Below, piece by piece: positions 48,535 to 59,175 of a DNA stretch of 64,000 nt (positions within the stretch are counted from its first letter, which is position 1; each line of letters begins with the position of its first letter). The position numbers and the translations under genes are program-made. Below the pieces are notes generated by a model that saw only the letters and a program-made list of their open reading frames with translations, was not told the DNA's origin and ran no database searches. Origin of the DNA: Terana coerulea (lineage: Eukaryota > Basidiomycota > Agaricomycetes > Polyporales > Phanerochaetaceae); contig JAKOGH010000747.1 of assembly GCA_024811115.1 (NCBI GenBank), positions 1 to 64,000 of the forward strand, given 5' to 3'.

Positions 48535-48984
48535 TATAACATGTAAGTTCCGCGGTTCGCGCCACGTGCTCGCGAGCTGCTGAATGTGAGGTTTGTTCAG
48601 TTTGTGAGCCGTTATACACCGCAGGCCTGTGAGACTGCGCGCTGCCGTACTGCGAATAACTTAAGTAGGGGAAGAGTCAGGTTCGGGGACATGTCGGTAG
48701 GGATGAGCGCCTATTGATACAGCGATTTTTGGGCAGGGCAGAAGCTCGTAGTCGCTGCAGCATGCATGTACCTCCACACAACCCAACAAAAGCTACACGA
48801 AAATGCGCGGACCAACGATGCCTATCGATTGGTGCAGGCGGTACAGGATTTGGGTGACATTTGGCCACGTTGTAGGAGATTTCTCACTTCGCCAGCGATG
48901 TTGAAAAGCACGGGCGCTACGTGCTGTGAATTTGTACATGTTTGTTCGGCCTTCAGCCCCCTTAGGAATATGCTCACTCGCTCC
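48535..48984 (-). repeat. Right 450-bp inverted arm
   Basis: Reverse-complement partner of 47135-47585. Its outer end is followed by GCTCGCTCGC, a short extension of the CGAG-rich terminus that the left side lacks. Confidence 0.95.
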
Positions 48985-49370
48985 GCTCGCTCGCAATAAT
49001 ACGCATATGAGAAGCTGTAGTACGTCCAGATATTCAAGTTTGTGATGTAGATATTCCTTCCGCATGTCCTGACCGGCTGAAAATCGAAGCGGGCACCGTA
49101 TAACTCGGCACAGAAAACCCACAGAAACACCATACTAGTGTCACGCATTGATAGGTAACTTGGGTGCGATCGAAGAAGACGTAAAGGCAGCCGTACGTAA
49201 ACAACGCCACGTTGAAATTCTGTGTATTTCTAGGGATATGGCGAGTACGTTATTGAACTGACAATAGTCCCGGTCAGGGGGATCTATATGTAAAGGTTGT
49301 CCGATTGAAGATATAGGTTAATCAATAAGCTATAGTCACACTCCCGCTCGTCTCTTAAACGTCATGACGT

Positions 49371-51656
49371 TCAGGCGGAACCTGAGGCTGCTGCTTGCGC
49401 CTGCTCGAGCGTCTTGCTCCATTCAATGACCTTGGGATGCGCCATGACTCTCTTGGCGTCGAACCGGAGGACCTGCAGGCCGTCGAGGGACGCCGCCCGC
49501 GAGAGCGCAACATAGCTCTGGCCCTTCTCGAAGACGCGCCCGAGATCGACTTTGACCCGCTGTATCGTCTGGCCTTGGCTCTTATGTATCGACATCGCCC
49601 ATGCAAGGACAAGTGGGATCTACTCGCCATGTCAGCCTCTGTGTTAACCCCCAACGCAGGATTTGAGGTGTACCTGTACCCTCCGAGCAAGTAGCTTCCC
49701 CTCGTTATCCTCCGAGCGGAATTCTTCCCGGGCAAGGAGAACGATTTCCTTCCCCCTGTGGCGTCATAAACTCCACCAGCGGGAGCAGCTCCTCGTCCTT
49801 CGCCTTGCCTTTGCCTTTCGCAGCAGCAGAAGCGGGTGGCGATGTCCCTTGTTCACCGTCCTTCTTGTTCTCCTTGTTCGCGCCCGGACACAGCGTCAGA
49901 GGCGTTCTGCCGTCCTCGCCGACCTGCACGTTCCGCACGAACCCATTGCTCGCCTTGCTGCCTGACGCAGACTCTTGCGAAGCCGACTTCGGCTTGGGCG
50001 TGGTGATGCGCTCCTTCTTCACGGGCGACGTGCTCACTGGCAAGGGCTCGCCGACGCTTGCGATGCAGACCGCAGGGGTGTGAAAGCCGAGGACCTTCCC
50101 GACGCTCCCGTTCACCAGCGTCTCATCGACGTTCTTTATCAGCATGACCTGCGCGTCCGCCTTTAGCTCGAGCATTTGCGGCGCGACCATCGTCTCGAGC
50201 AGCTTCGCGCGCCGCTGGGGCTCGGCGGCGCCCGAGTCGCGGGCCTCGTATAGGAAGGACGGGGTCGTGAGCGACTGCATGCGCGTCGCGTTTGCGCGGT
50301 CGACCTCGGCGCGCAGCGGGAAGAGCTCGGTGGGCAGGAGGCCGTCGGTGAAGATGAGGGGACGCGAAAGGGAGATGAAGGTATCTTTGGCGGAGGGAGA
50401 GATAGTGCCGCGACGCATTTCGTTCAGGAGGTCGACAAAATCTATGGACGACAATTGGTATGACAAGAAGGAAAAAAGGAAGACGAGGAAGACGTACGGC
50501 TGTCTTTCTGCCGGAAGACCTGAGTAAGAGTGACTGTATGCTCGATGCAGGTTTTCCACGCCTCGCTTTGGAACGCGAAGAAAGGCTCCTTCCCGCCTTT
50601 GGTGACTGGCGGCAGTTGAAAGAAATCCCCCGTCACAATGAGCTGTATACCTCCAAATGACCGTTCCGTCTTCTTGCGCAGCTCCGCCGCGAGTTTGGCA
50701 AGGGTATCAAAGAGCTGTCCATCGACCATAGATACTGCAATTATGTCAGATTCATTCTTGGCCAGGGGGAGGGCGAGCAGGCCACACCTTCGTCAATGAT
50801 CAGAACCTTTGTTGACTTCCATCGCTGGTGTGCTGGTCGACACGTCTTGATGTAGCTGATGAGCTTCCCAATATCGTGCATACCCGGCGTAATCGCGCCC
50901 CACGCGTGGATGGTGGTACCTACAGAGTCCGCCATACATTACTATCAGCAGCACATCGAGGAGGACTGTTAATACCTCCTATATTCGAGGCTGCCATCCC
51001 CGTGCTTGCGGTGACAGACACAACTTCGGGTTTCTTGGCATGTTTCTTTCGTAAAGCCTTGATGATAGCGCGTAAAAGCAACGACTTTCCGGTACCTTGT
51101 TACGATTTGTGAGTTGTTCATTCACACGAAGGGTCCGTTGCGGCTAACTCACCTGCCGAACCCGTAAAGAAGACGTTCTTCTCTTCCTCGACCACCATCT
51201 TCAACACCTCAATCTGCTCGGGGTTCAGCGCAACATGTTCCCTCGTGGCCTTCTCGTCCTTCGGAACGCCAGCGGCCAGCACCTGGGGCGCGAAGAAGGC
51301 ATCGAGGGTCTTGCGAGGTTGTTTCGCGGCTTTGGCCTTGGCTTCCTCGAGCCCCCAGTAGACTTGCGTTTTCTTGTCGTTGAGGAACTGGTTGTTATCG
51401 CCATAGTGCAGAGTGAACGGGCGTGAAGTCGTTAGGAACTGAAAGAGAGTCCGCAGTGACGGGTTGAAGGCGAGTTAGATGTCTTGAAACAGCGGGGGAA
51501 GTGGCTACACGCATTATAGTTCGAGTTCAAGCATAAATTACTTACTTGCTTTGTCTTGTGGCGTGCGAAAGGGCGAACTGAGTGGTCGACAGGAAAGAAC
51601 GGTCGGTCGCGCTGGTTCACAACGGGCGACGCGACTCCACACGTGCTGTGAGCGAG
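49371..51656 (-). CDS. PIF1: PIF1-family DNA helicase
   Basis: A 5'-to-3' superfamily 1B helicase that removes telomerase and unwinds G-quadruplexes; in fungi it acts in nucleus and mitochondria. Motifs in order: Walker A GSAGTGKS, TTIHAWG, Walker [23 protein letters not shown], and the final HKSQGQTIQ...YVALSRAAS. Exons: (51656 or further)-51546, 51438-51153, 51095-50976, 50919-50788, 50734-50498, 50441-49674, 49619-49371. One G too many near 49752-49756 breaks the frame. Without it, the exons from 51620 down sum to exactly 622 codons including the stop. The first exon has no ATG in frame, so the true start lies in an unseen upstream exon. A Lys/Ser-rich insertion lies between motifs IV and VI. 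A deleted copy is at 46499. Confidence 0.92.
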
Positions 51657-51977
51657 TCACATGATTGAAGCCAGATTTGATGCGCGGACTCCGAGGCCTC
51701 CTGGCAGCGACCTCAACGTTTCACTCTTTGAAAAACAAACACGACCGCGGAATAAGACATAGTTCTTATTCACAAGTCTATAACGTCGATAGCAACAGTT
51801 GTGGAAGATGCGTACACAACATGCGAACAAGGTAGCCCGGAGAACGGAGCGGCCTCGTGCGCTTTCCTATCACGTTCATTGATCCAGGGTAAACTGCTAA
51901 TACTTACCGGCGTTCTTACTTAAAGTAATCTCTCACTCTGACCGACACCACGTATAGAACGACCCGCCTCCGTGAAT
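51657..51977. promoter_or_regulatory. Divergent promoter between PIF1 and the 52-kb gene
   Basis: About 320 bp between two divergent genes, probably a shared promoter plus the missing first exon of PIF1. No TATA box is seen. Confidence 0.4.
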
Positions 51978-52790
51978 ATGTCGGGACCGCAGAAAGGCAA
52001 CTACGGCGCCCCTCCGAAGTGCGTATATTACCTCCTTTTGTGTTCACGAGTACTCAACACAGACGCTTCGCAGATACATCAATGATTTTAGCAAGGCTCT
52101 GGCTGGAGAGGTCCGAATCCTGCTGCAAGAGGTTGGAAAGCTGAGAGACGAGCGAAGGCAGCTTCAGCAGTGCGTTCCTTCACAATCGAACCTCGATCGA
52201 TCGCTGATCCTATGCCGTCTCCTCGCAGTGAAATTGCAGAACTTATGGCTGTCAAAGCCAAATACAGTGCCGGGTGGAGAATATGCTCCAGAATGGAACC
52301 CACATGTGCGTGTCTGTCTCGTCGCTTGCTAGCCACATCCTCTGACTGCCTCGTGTATTCCTGTAGATGGCGCTGCCCGCACCAACACCTCCGCCCGCTT
52401 TGCCTGCCCCGCCGCCACCAGAAGATGCCGAGCCAGCCGCCCCTGCGCCGTCAGGATGGCGCTCGGTGCACAAGAGACAGCCAAGGGAGAGGAAGCCCAA
52501 AGCACTGCCTGCGCCTGCAGCGCCGCCGCCGGCTATCGAGGCCCCGCCAGCGCCGAATCTGCCATCTTGGGCTCAGTGGAGGCGTGAGTCCATCTTACGT
52601 GGAAAGTAGCTTGGACACGAACTCAAACATACTCCGCAGCGAGCCCCGTTTACGCCCCTCAGCCCCAAATGGGAGCCCCCGTTGCCTCACCTGCACCTCC
52701 TCGGTCTGGACTGTTTGGTACGCACATCGGTTGTTCATCGTACCCATCCGTGCTGACTTTCGAGTAGGCCCACCCTCGCCGCCCCCGTGA
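51978..52790 (+). CDS. Small coiled-coil/proline-rich protein of unknown function
   Basis: Six exons (51978-52018, 52074-52169, 52229-52305, 52367-52583, 52640-52717, 52768-52790) join to 176 residues: MSGPQKGNYGAPP, then VRILLQEVGKLRDERRQLQ and EIAELMAVKAKY (a likely coiled coil), then PEWNPH, a Pro/Ala-rich middle, GWRSVHKRQPRERKPK, SWAQWR and the tail GLFGPPSPPP. The pattern (a helical front, a tryptophan/basic core and a proline tail) looks like a conserved basidiomycete protein, but I know no function. One G too many near 52271-52273 breaks the frame of exon 3. Without it, every exon joins in phase. No signal peptide or membrane segment. Confidence 0.75.
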
Positions 52791-53051
52791 GCAGTCTAAC
52801 GCAAGTGGAGCGAATGTATATCAGAGACTGAAGTTCTTGCATGCTGGACTGGTACTTCGTTCGTGCTCTCCCTTCTTGATTTGTTTCCTGACTCCATTGC
52901 TATTTTGACCATTTTCTTTTTACCTGCTGTGAAGATTACTTGTGCCGGCCTCCCTTACACCATTTATGCAACTGTTTACAGTTTCTATATTACACTGCCT
53001 GTGCAAATCTTCTTGGCTTCTATAAAGTGTACGCAAGGCTCGATACCTTGG

Positions 53052-54408
53052 TCAAGCCCTGGGCGGAATCCATGTCTGCATTCCTGCATCTCCATCCTGG
53101 CCATCGGGGCGATACCTAATTGTGACCACGCCAGTTGCATGCAAACGCGGCATGCGCTCCAGCATGTCCTGGGCGAATTGCGCCGTATAGGCGGCGCCTT
53201 CGTCTACCAGCAACTCCACCATTTTCAGCGCCATGCACTCCATGGCGATGTCGTCGAACTGCTCCCAGTCAAATTCCAGTGGAAGGCAGCCCCTCTCAGG
53301 ATCCGTGTTGAAGCGCAGTTGGATGTCGGCAATGTGTCCGTCTCGAAGTCGGAACATGGTGAGCGGGAAGCATAGTTCGGAGTGCCGACAGGTGACGGAT
53401 AGCGTGAAGGCGTTCTTGGTGACGTGGCGTCGGCCGGGCTCTCCTACAATGAGTCTGAGTTGGGGGTACAAGGGGAGTTGCTTGCAAAATGCAGAACTTA
53501 CTGTTCATGAGCGTATGAACACAAGTCCGCTCCTTGTGCGTCGTAGTCAAGCACCGAGTGACGCCAACGAGACGTAGGGCTTCCTCTGCGAAGACAAATT
53601 GCTCGGCCGTCTCTCTGGTGCAAAATGTAAGCCAGAGAAACGGCCAGCATGCCGTGCAGTCGGTAATTTCGACCTTCGAGCAGATAGCCCTTGTTACCGA
53701 GCTCATACCCATAGGAGCATCTTCAGGACTCAGGCTTTCCAACCATGCTATGTTTGTGAAGACCAAGCCCCATTGGGACCGTCGTCCGCCGGGAAGTCTG
53801 CCTGCGAGCTGGATCAAGTCCGCGAAATGCTGTAAGCGATAGTTGCGGAAGACAATGTTGGGATACCCGGACGTCGAATAGGGCAGACGCCTCGGCAAAT
53901 GTTCGTGCAATGATCGAAGCCGTTGAATGGAAGTCGAGGTGCAGCAGCCGTCGAGCGTATGCGTGGCTGCCACGACCGGAGTAGGTAAACGGCACTGTTG
54001 ATAGAATACGTGCGTCCACGGCGGCGCGATGCTCGTTTCCTCCAGGTACACGTGTGTGACGAGTGCCCGGGTATCGGGGAGTAGCTGCTTGAAGAACTGA
54101 ACGTCGGCCGGACACCGCAGGACAAGCATGTCAAAAATAGCCACGCGGGAATAGACCGCCCAGTATTTGCACACCAGGGAACATTTGCTGAGGTGCTGTT
54201 TCTTAACCTTCCGCTTATCTGCTCCTTCGGAGAGCGAGCTCATGCACTCCAGCACAAAGTGTATGAGAAGGCGCTCGAAGAGCTCTGGTGGGACATTCTG
54301 CGCGATGGAGTTCGACGACGGCAGGGCGTTGATGGATATCTATGAGTAGCAAACATGTCAGGGATAATCCGTGCTATAATACCTCAAGCGTACCGGTAAA
54401 TTTGCCAT
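53052..54408 (-). CDS. F-box protein, paralogue C
   Basis: Three exons (54408-54394, 54339-53502, 53443-53052) give 414 residues without any frame problem. The first exon is only 15 nt (MANLP). The F-box follows: SIAQNVPPELFERLL and LSKCSLVCKYWAVYSRVAIF. Shared blocks with A and B include PPWTHVFYQQCRL, TLDGCCTSTSIQRLRSL, LIQLAGRLPGG and CWPFLWLTF. The carboxy exon has FEFDWEQFDD-like sequence (FDWEQFDDIAMEC) and ends WIPPRA. It is inverted relative to A and B, 13 kb away. Likely an SCF substrate adaptor. Confidence 0.88.
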
Positions 54409-56474
54409 CGATCGCCACTGCAGCTCGCCACTGTCAGCCACAGATGAACAGGTAGAGTTTCCGACTTAAAGCATACCCCAGATCATCCCCTGGCGCACCA
54501 AGTGGTCGATGGTCGAAGGCACGATGTATAGCGTTTGTGACTCATGATACGAATGATGCATCCAGATCTAGATAGTGTATAAACGCCGACGCTGGTCATG
54601 CAGACTATGGTTTTCCTTTGCTTCGTAAGTACTTAGCACCCGAGGAAGACCTTACCAGCTTCAATTCTACTCAGCGCTAACCGAGACAATGAGCACCATC
54701 TTTTATGTCTTTGCTCCATCAGCAAGGGCCTTGCCGAAGACTCATCCATAACGCGTTCACAGATTGGCTACGGGCAGAAGTGCAGGCCTTGTGCCGAGCT
54801 TGGAGCATGTCGCTTCCGGCCTGTCAATTATATGACGAATGATGATGTGGACGAGTACGATGGTGCGCATTCTTATCGCTGTATTGGGGAGCCAGATTCA
54901 GCACCATTCGGCGGAACAACTTGGCATCTGAAGCCAACGCTCAACATTACACTCACCACGAGTGTGGCTTTAGCCGTGCTGGTTTTCGGGTATGTCTACT
55001 TCGCGACCTCATGTGCAACAGTGGATGGTCCACTAAAGGCTCACGGTAGGCTAGGCTCTGAGGATGGTTGAGTTAATGTGTAGGCTGGTGCACAACCCGT
55101 CCGTATCTAAGCTTCGTAATAGTCATGGGTCAAAGCAGATCCATTGGACACGTGAGTTGTTACTTCTTGCTAACCTCGAAAGTTGTTGATCCTTCGTAGC
55201 AGCTTGTTCACCATACGTTTGGTGCTGGGCTTGGTTAACGCAAAGCACGCCTGGGTATAATGAGATCATGGTAATTTGGGCGCTGCGATCATGGCGGCGA
55301 CAGTTGTCAATGCTTGAGCCAATGTTTAGAGTGGGGAATGCGGAGTGGACGGTGACGAACAACCGACGGGCTACACGGTCTCAAAATAGGCAAGCGGTCT
55401 TCCAGAATCGACAACGCTTTCAATTCGAACATTATTTTCCGCGAGAAAATGGGCGAGATTTGGAGCTAGTGGGCTCATTCTTCTTGAGCCCTTTGCGGTA
55501 TGGATGAGGGAGAGCAGAGGAAAATGTAAGCGCCCAAGCCCTCAGAGGCGACTTGGTGGCGTTCGGCAAGTTCCATGATCGGATCAATGCCGCCCGATGC
55601 GCTATTTGGCGACGCCAGCGGACTCGGAGGCTGCTCTGTGACACTCATCATTGTCTTCACTGCCTTCCCAGCCCTGGTCCACTATGTGTGGTCAACGAGC
55701 AGTATCTCTACTGCATACGCTGCATTGCGTGCGATAGAGCACCCGGAAGTGGGCAACACCCCCGCGACCAGTCAAGGTAAGTGTTTGAGCATCGGCCTGC
55801 ACATCAGCAACGCAGCAATTACACATGCGCTTACATGCTCGCAGGACTCCGAGTCGGCTCGCTTCCTTTCGCATCAACGCCGTTCCTGCCCTGTTATCCG
55901 CTCGTCGGCATACAGGACTCGGAGGAAGTATCGCCGATCTGAACTGGTTCAAGACTGAATGCGGCCGCTTATACGTCCTTACGGTAACATACATCACGAT
56001 GTCCTTCTTGAACGTCGCTCTGACATCGTACGATTGTTGTAGGCTTCACAATGCACCGACAGAGTCGACATGAGTGAGCCTCCTACTGAGGTTCAGACCC
56101 GCTCTTTCCGAATAGGTAGTGAAAGGCGCATCATTCCCATCTAGATGGCCTGGTTTCGGAATATATGATGTCTTGATCCCTTCCAAGAGAGCCATGATTC
56201 GTGAGTTTGTACCGATATCGAAAGTTACAGCGTGAGGTTCATCATTGATAGCAGTGCACACGCGCGCTTTGGCGCAACGTTTGTCTTTGATCAACGAAGC
56301 CTGGGATATACGCACAGCCTTGAGGAGCCAATGTATAAGTCTTGGTTGTTGCGCACTTTGGGACCTCATTCCGCTTCACCTTCGTCAATTTCACGGCTGC
56401 GCCGTTTTACTCTTCTCTTCGCCATTTGCCGTTTTTACCTTTTTTTTCCCCTTCTTTTACACCTTCGAAACATC
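54409..56474. other. 2 kb with only weak coding hints
   Basis: Two small plus-strand candidates are seen. 54832-55071 encodes one membrane-like helix (TTSVALAVLVFGYVYF). 55575-55940 could be a two-exon membrane protein: a hydrophobic run TLIIVFTAFPALVHYVW and a GTAAGT donor near 55776. Neither has known homology, so neither is called. The right end is the promoter of the secreted protein (TATAAG at about 56332, 143 bp upstream of its start). Confidence 0.35.
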
Positions 56475-57121
56475 ATGATGTTCACCTCTTCCAAGTTTGT
56501 CGCTGCTCTGTTTGCTCTGGGAGCCGCTAGCTCCGCTACGGCAGTCTGCTCTAAGGGACAAATGGGTACGTACCACTACCGTCCACATTCCTTTAAGTTT
56601 CTCACATGCCAATCCTCTTTTATGCAGCTGTCGGAACGTACAACGTATGTGATACTTATCTCAGCCCATTTGCGACATCTGACACGTACTGGTCATGATT
56701 CTCTCATCGACTCGACTTGTTCTTTGCAGAACGGATTTGTACGTTGCCATCGATGATTGCTTTGCATGTTGCACTGAGCACGCTCTTTACAGACTGCTAG
56801 CGGTACCCTATTCGCCAACAACTGCGGTATCATTGCCTCCGGGCCGAATGTGAAAGGCTTCACCGGTCTTAAGGATCCCAGCCAGCCGCCCTGTACCGGT
56901 GGCTATGACAAGGGGGCCAGTGTGACCTGCGATTCGAACGGCAAGTGAGTGCCTTTCCTCGAACCCGTATTGCCCTGAGAGACAGTGTGTTGACAACATG
57001 TTTCTCGTATAGCCCTATCGCGGCAGTGGACTCGGTTGGCGGCCACTGGACCTGCTCACAAAACAAGGGTGGCCGGTGCAGCATCGCGGCGAACATCCTT
57101 GCATGCTGCAACAGGGCGTAA
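56475..57121 (+). CDS. Small secreted cysteine-rich protein
   Basis: Five exons (56475-56565, 56628-56644, 56730-56738, 56793-56944, 57013-57121) join to 125 residues. The start MMFTSSKFVAALFALGAA is a signal peptide, with a likely cut after SSATA. The mature part has eight cysteines (AVC, NNC, PPC, VTC, WTC, GRC and a final ACC pair). The spacing does not fit the C-CC-C-C-CC-C hydrophobin pattern. Motifs include FANNCGII and WTCSQNKGGRC. The third exon is only nine bases (codons NGF). It could be an extracellular structural or effector-type protein; I know no family. Confidence 0.8.
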
Positions 57122-57649
57122 GCTGCTTCATTGCAGGTGGCGGCCTACGGAACGATTATCATGTCTATCATGTTTCAATGTTAAATTTATTTGATTTTGT
57201 TGTCTGAGGTCGGCGAAGTCAGGATGTCTGCGTGGCCTGAACGAGTGAGGAAGGCGCCTAGGCATCCCTTCGAAGAGCAATTGGTGCTTTTATGCGCGGC
57301 CGGGCGGATGGGGCTATCAAGCTAATGTCTGACTACCATACCTGGACTGAGCGGGACTGCAGTCTTGATGCGAAACGTGCGTTCACGACGATGTGGTGCT
57401 TATTCGCGCAAGGTGTAAGTGCTTGGCAACAATATGGTACATAGCCTTCCGCGATCGCATTCACAGGCAAACGATGCTTATACAAACGGGTCTGGATATG
57501 AAGACAGATCCTGGTTACGCAGTTTACAGTGAGAATGTGAAACAGCCTACAGGCACCTTTACGTCACAGATGGCATACATACATCCCATCTGTTTCAATT
57601 TCCCAGACTACAAATCGCCGGCGACCCGGACCAAGGACACTTCACATCT
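57122..57649. other. Convergent 3' flanks
   Basis: The sequence between the stops of the secreted protein (+) and oxidoreductase C (-). A plus open frame here (57393 onward) continues through the coding region of the oxidoreductase on the other strand and is a shadow. Confidence 0.5.
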
Positions 57650-59085
57650 CTACTCATCAGAGACGATAATCACCGCCTTCCCAGTGTTCGCTCCCGAGAT
57701 GAACATCGGCAAGGGCCTGCCCGGCTTCCTTGAGGGTGTAGCGCTGCTCGCGGCTCGTGATCTTGCCCTCAAGGAGCAGCGGGATGCTCTCCGTGTGGAA
57801 GTCCGCAAGTACTTTCGCGCTCTCGCCGAAAGCGATCACGAAGCCCTTGACGGTGAGGTTGCGCTTGAAGAGTTCATCGAAGTGCTGGCATTGCTATCAG
57901 CAACGAACGCTATAGGGGAGCGAATGAGAGGAAAGTACCTTGACGTAGCTGCCCTCGTCGTGCACGGCACTGATTCCTCCACATACCTACCGAGAAATGT
58001 ATGAGACTGTGGGAGAGCTCGTTCTAAGCAAAAGGCTCACAATGATGAGACCGAACCAGTTAATGTTGGTGAGGGCCGCATCGGTTGTCGAACCGCCGAC
58101 ATTGTCCCAGTAGCTACATATCGAAGATTGAGTACCGGAATTTCTTCCGCGACGTCTAACCATGCTCACATGTCAATTGGTCCATGCTCCTTCAGAACAT
58201 CGTTGGCATCGGTTTCCTTGTAGTTGAACACGACATCCGCGCCAACGCTCTTCATGATCTCCAGCTTCTTCGGATTTTCCTGCGGAAGCGATGATCTTGA
58301 GGTTGGGGTTCAAAACCTTGGAATACTCGATGACGAATCTGAAGTGCATGCAGCGTTGACGAGTATAACGCATTAAAGTAGAGTATAACCTACGTGCCAA
58401 CCGGTCCGGCACCGCCAGAAATGAACAACGTCTTGGCCTATGAAGATGTAAATGCGACGATGCAATCAGATTATTGTGTTGATGGCATACCGTCTTGATC
58501 TTGTCACCGACCAAACCCTTGATGCCTTGGTACGCAGTCATTCCAGGCATACCCATGGTTCCAGCATAGACTGATAGCGGGTAGCCAGGGATTTTATCAA
58601 CCTTCTGAAGAGGGCCTTTCATGGGGTGCTGAATCCTTCCGGGGTAGACCGAATACTCAGCGAATTCTGTACTCAACTCAACATAATGCATCTGACAAGA
58701 ACAGAAGGCAGACGTACCCAAATAGCCGGAGACGTAGTCACCTGCCTTGAACTTGGGATCGTCGCTCCTCACGACAACGCCGACGCCAATGTTGTCGATG
58801 CTAGAGGTTGGATGCGTGAGACGACTTGTGAGCAAAGAGCATATGATTAACGTACGGGTCACCAAGTTGGACCGGAGGGGCGAACATGACAACATTTGGA
58901 TCGCGAAGGCGGTAACGGATGTAGGGGTCACTGCTCACGGCAACCGCCTTGAGAAGGACACCGCCGTTGAGGGGGACATTGTCCAAGTCGATCTCGTTCT
59001 CTACGTATTTGGTAGTGACGCCTGGTTCAATACGGTTTGTGGGCTGCTGAGCAAAGATGACTGTGCCGTTCTTGACCACGGGCAT
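57650..59085 (-). CDS. NADP-dependent alkenal/oxidoreductase (MDR family), copy C
   Basis: The third member of the family, inverted. The ATG at 59085 gives MPVVKNGTVIFAQQPTNR. Then come VSSDPYIRYRLRDP, NIGVGVVVRSDDPKFKAGD, MPGMTAYQGIKGLVG, a nucleotide-binding loop around 58415-58430, VIEYSKVLNPNLKIIASAG and, in the last exon, GFVIAFGESAKVLADFHTESI. The end matches GKAVI...SDE with a stop at 57650. The frame slips near 58264 (SEEAG should read through to EIMK-like sequence) and near 57715, so this copy is either decaying or mis-sequenced. It shares its intron positions and its TATA spacing with copies A and B but is clearly more diverged. Confidence 0.8.
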
Positions 59086-59169
59086 TGTGGTGCAGTAGAA
59101 GAATGCTTCAGGAAGTGAGTTCAGTAAGACGAGTGGGATAGTGTTCAACCTACGAACGGAGACACTCAC

Positions 59170-59175
59170 TTTATA
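59170..59175 (-). promoter_or_regulatory. TATA box of oxidoreductase C
   Basis: TATAAA on the coding strand (TTTATA on plus), about 85 bp upstream of the ATG at 59085. The spacing matches copies A and B. Confidence 0.65.

Larger units (their letters stand above)
47135..48984. mobile_element. 1.85-kb element with 450-bp inverted arms and a captured F-box/LRR fragment
   Basis: The arms (47135-47585 and 48535-48984) are nearly identical inverted copies. Only a handful of differences are seen, so the structure is recent. The 949-bp centre holds the 3' half of the F-box/LRR gene at 21367 with its 3' flank. No transposase is present, and the immediate outer flanks do not show a clear target duplication, so the true ends may lie slightly outside. 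The plan resembles non-autonomous DNA transposons with long inverted repeats that carry host gene pieces (Pack-type elements). A non-transposon inverted duplication is the alternative. Confidence 0.7.

Noticed and set aside
51620..51620. GTG codon as the PIF1 start
   Set aside because: Fungal nuclear genes rarely use GTG. The frame continues upstream and no ATG is found before a stop, so the start is in another exon.
56475..57121. Hydrophobin
   Set aside because: There are eight cysteines, but not in the C-CC-C-C-CC-C order; the only adjacent pair is at the very end.
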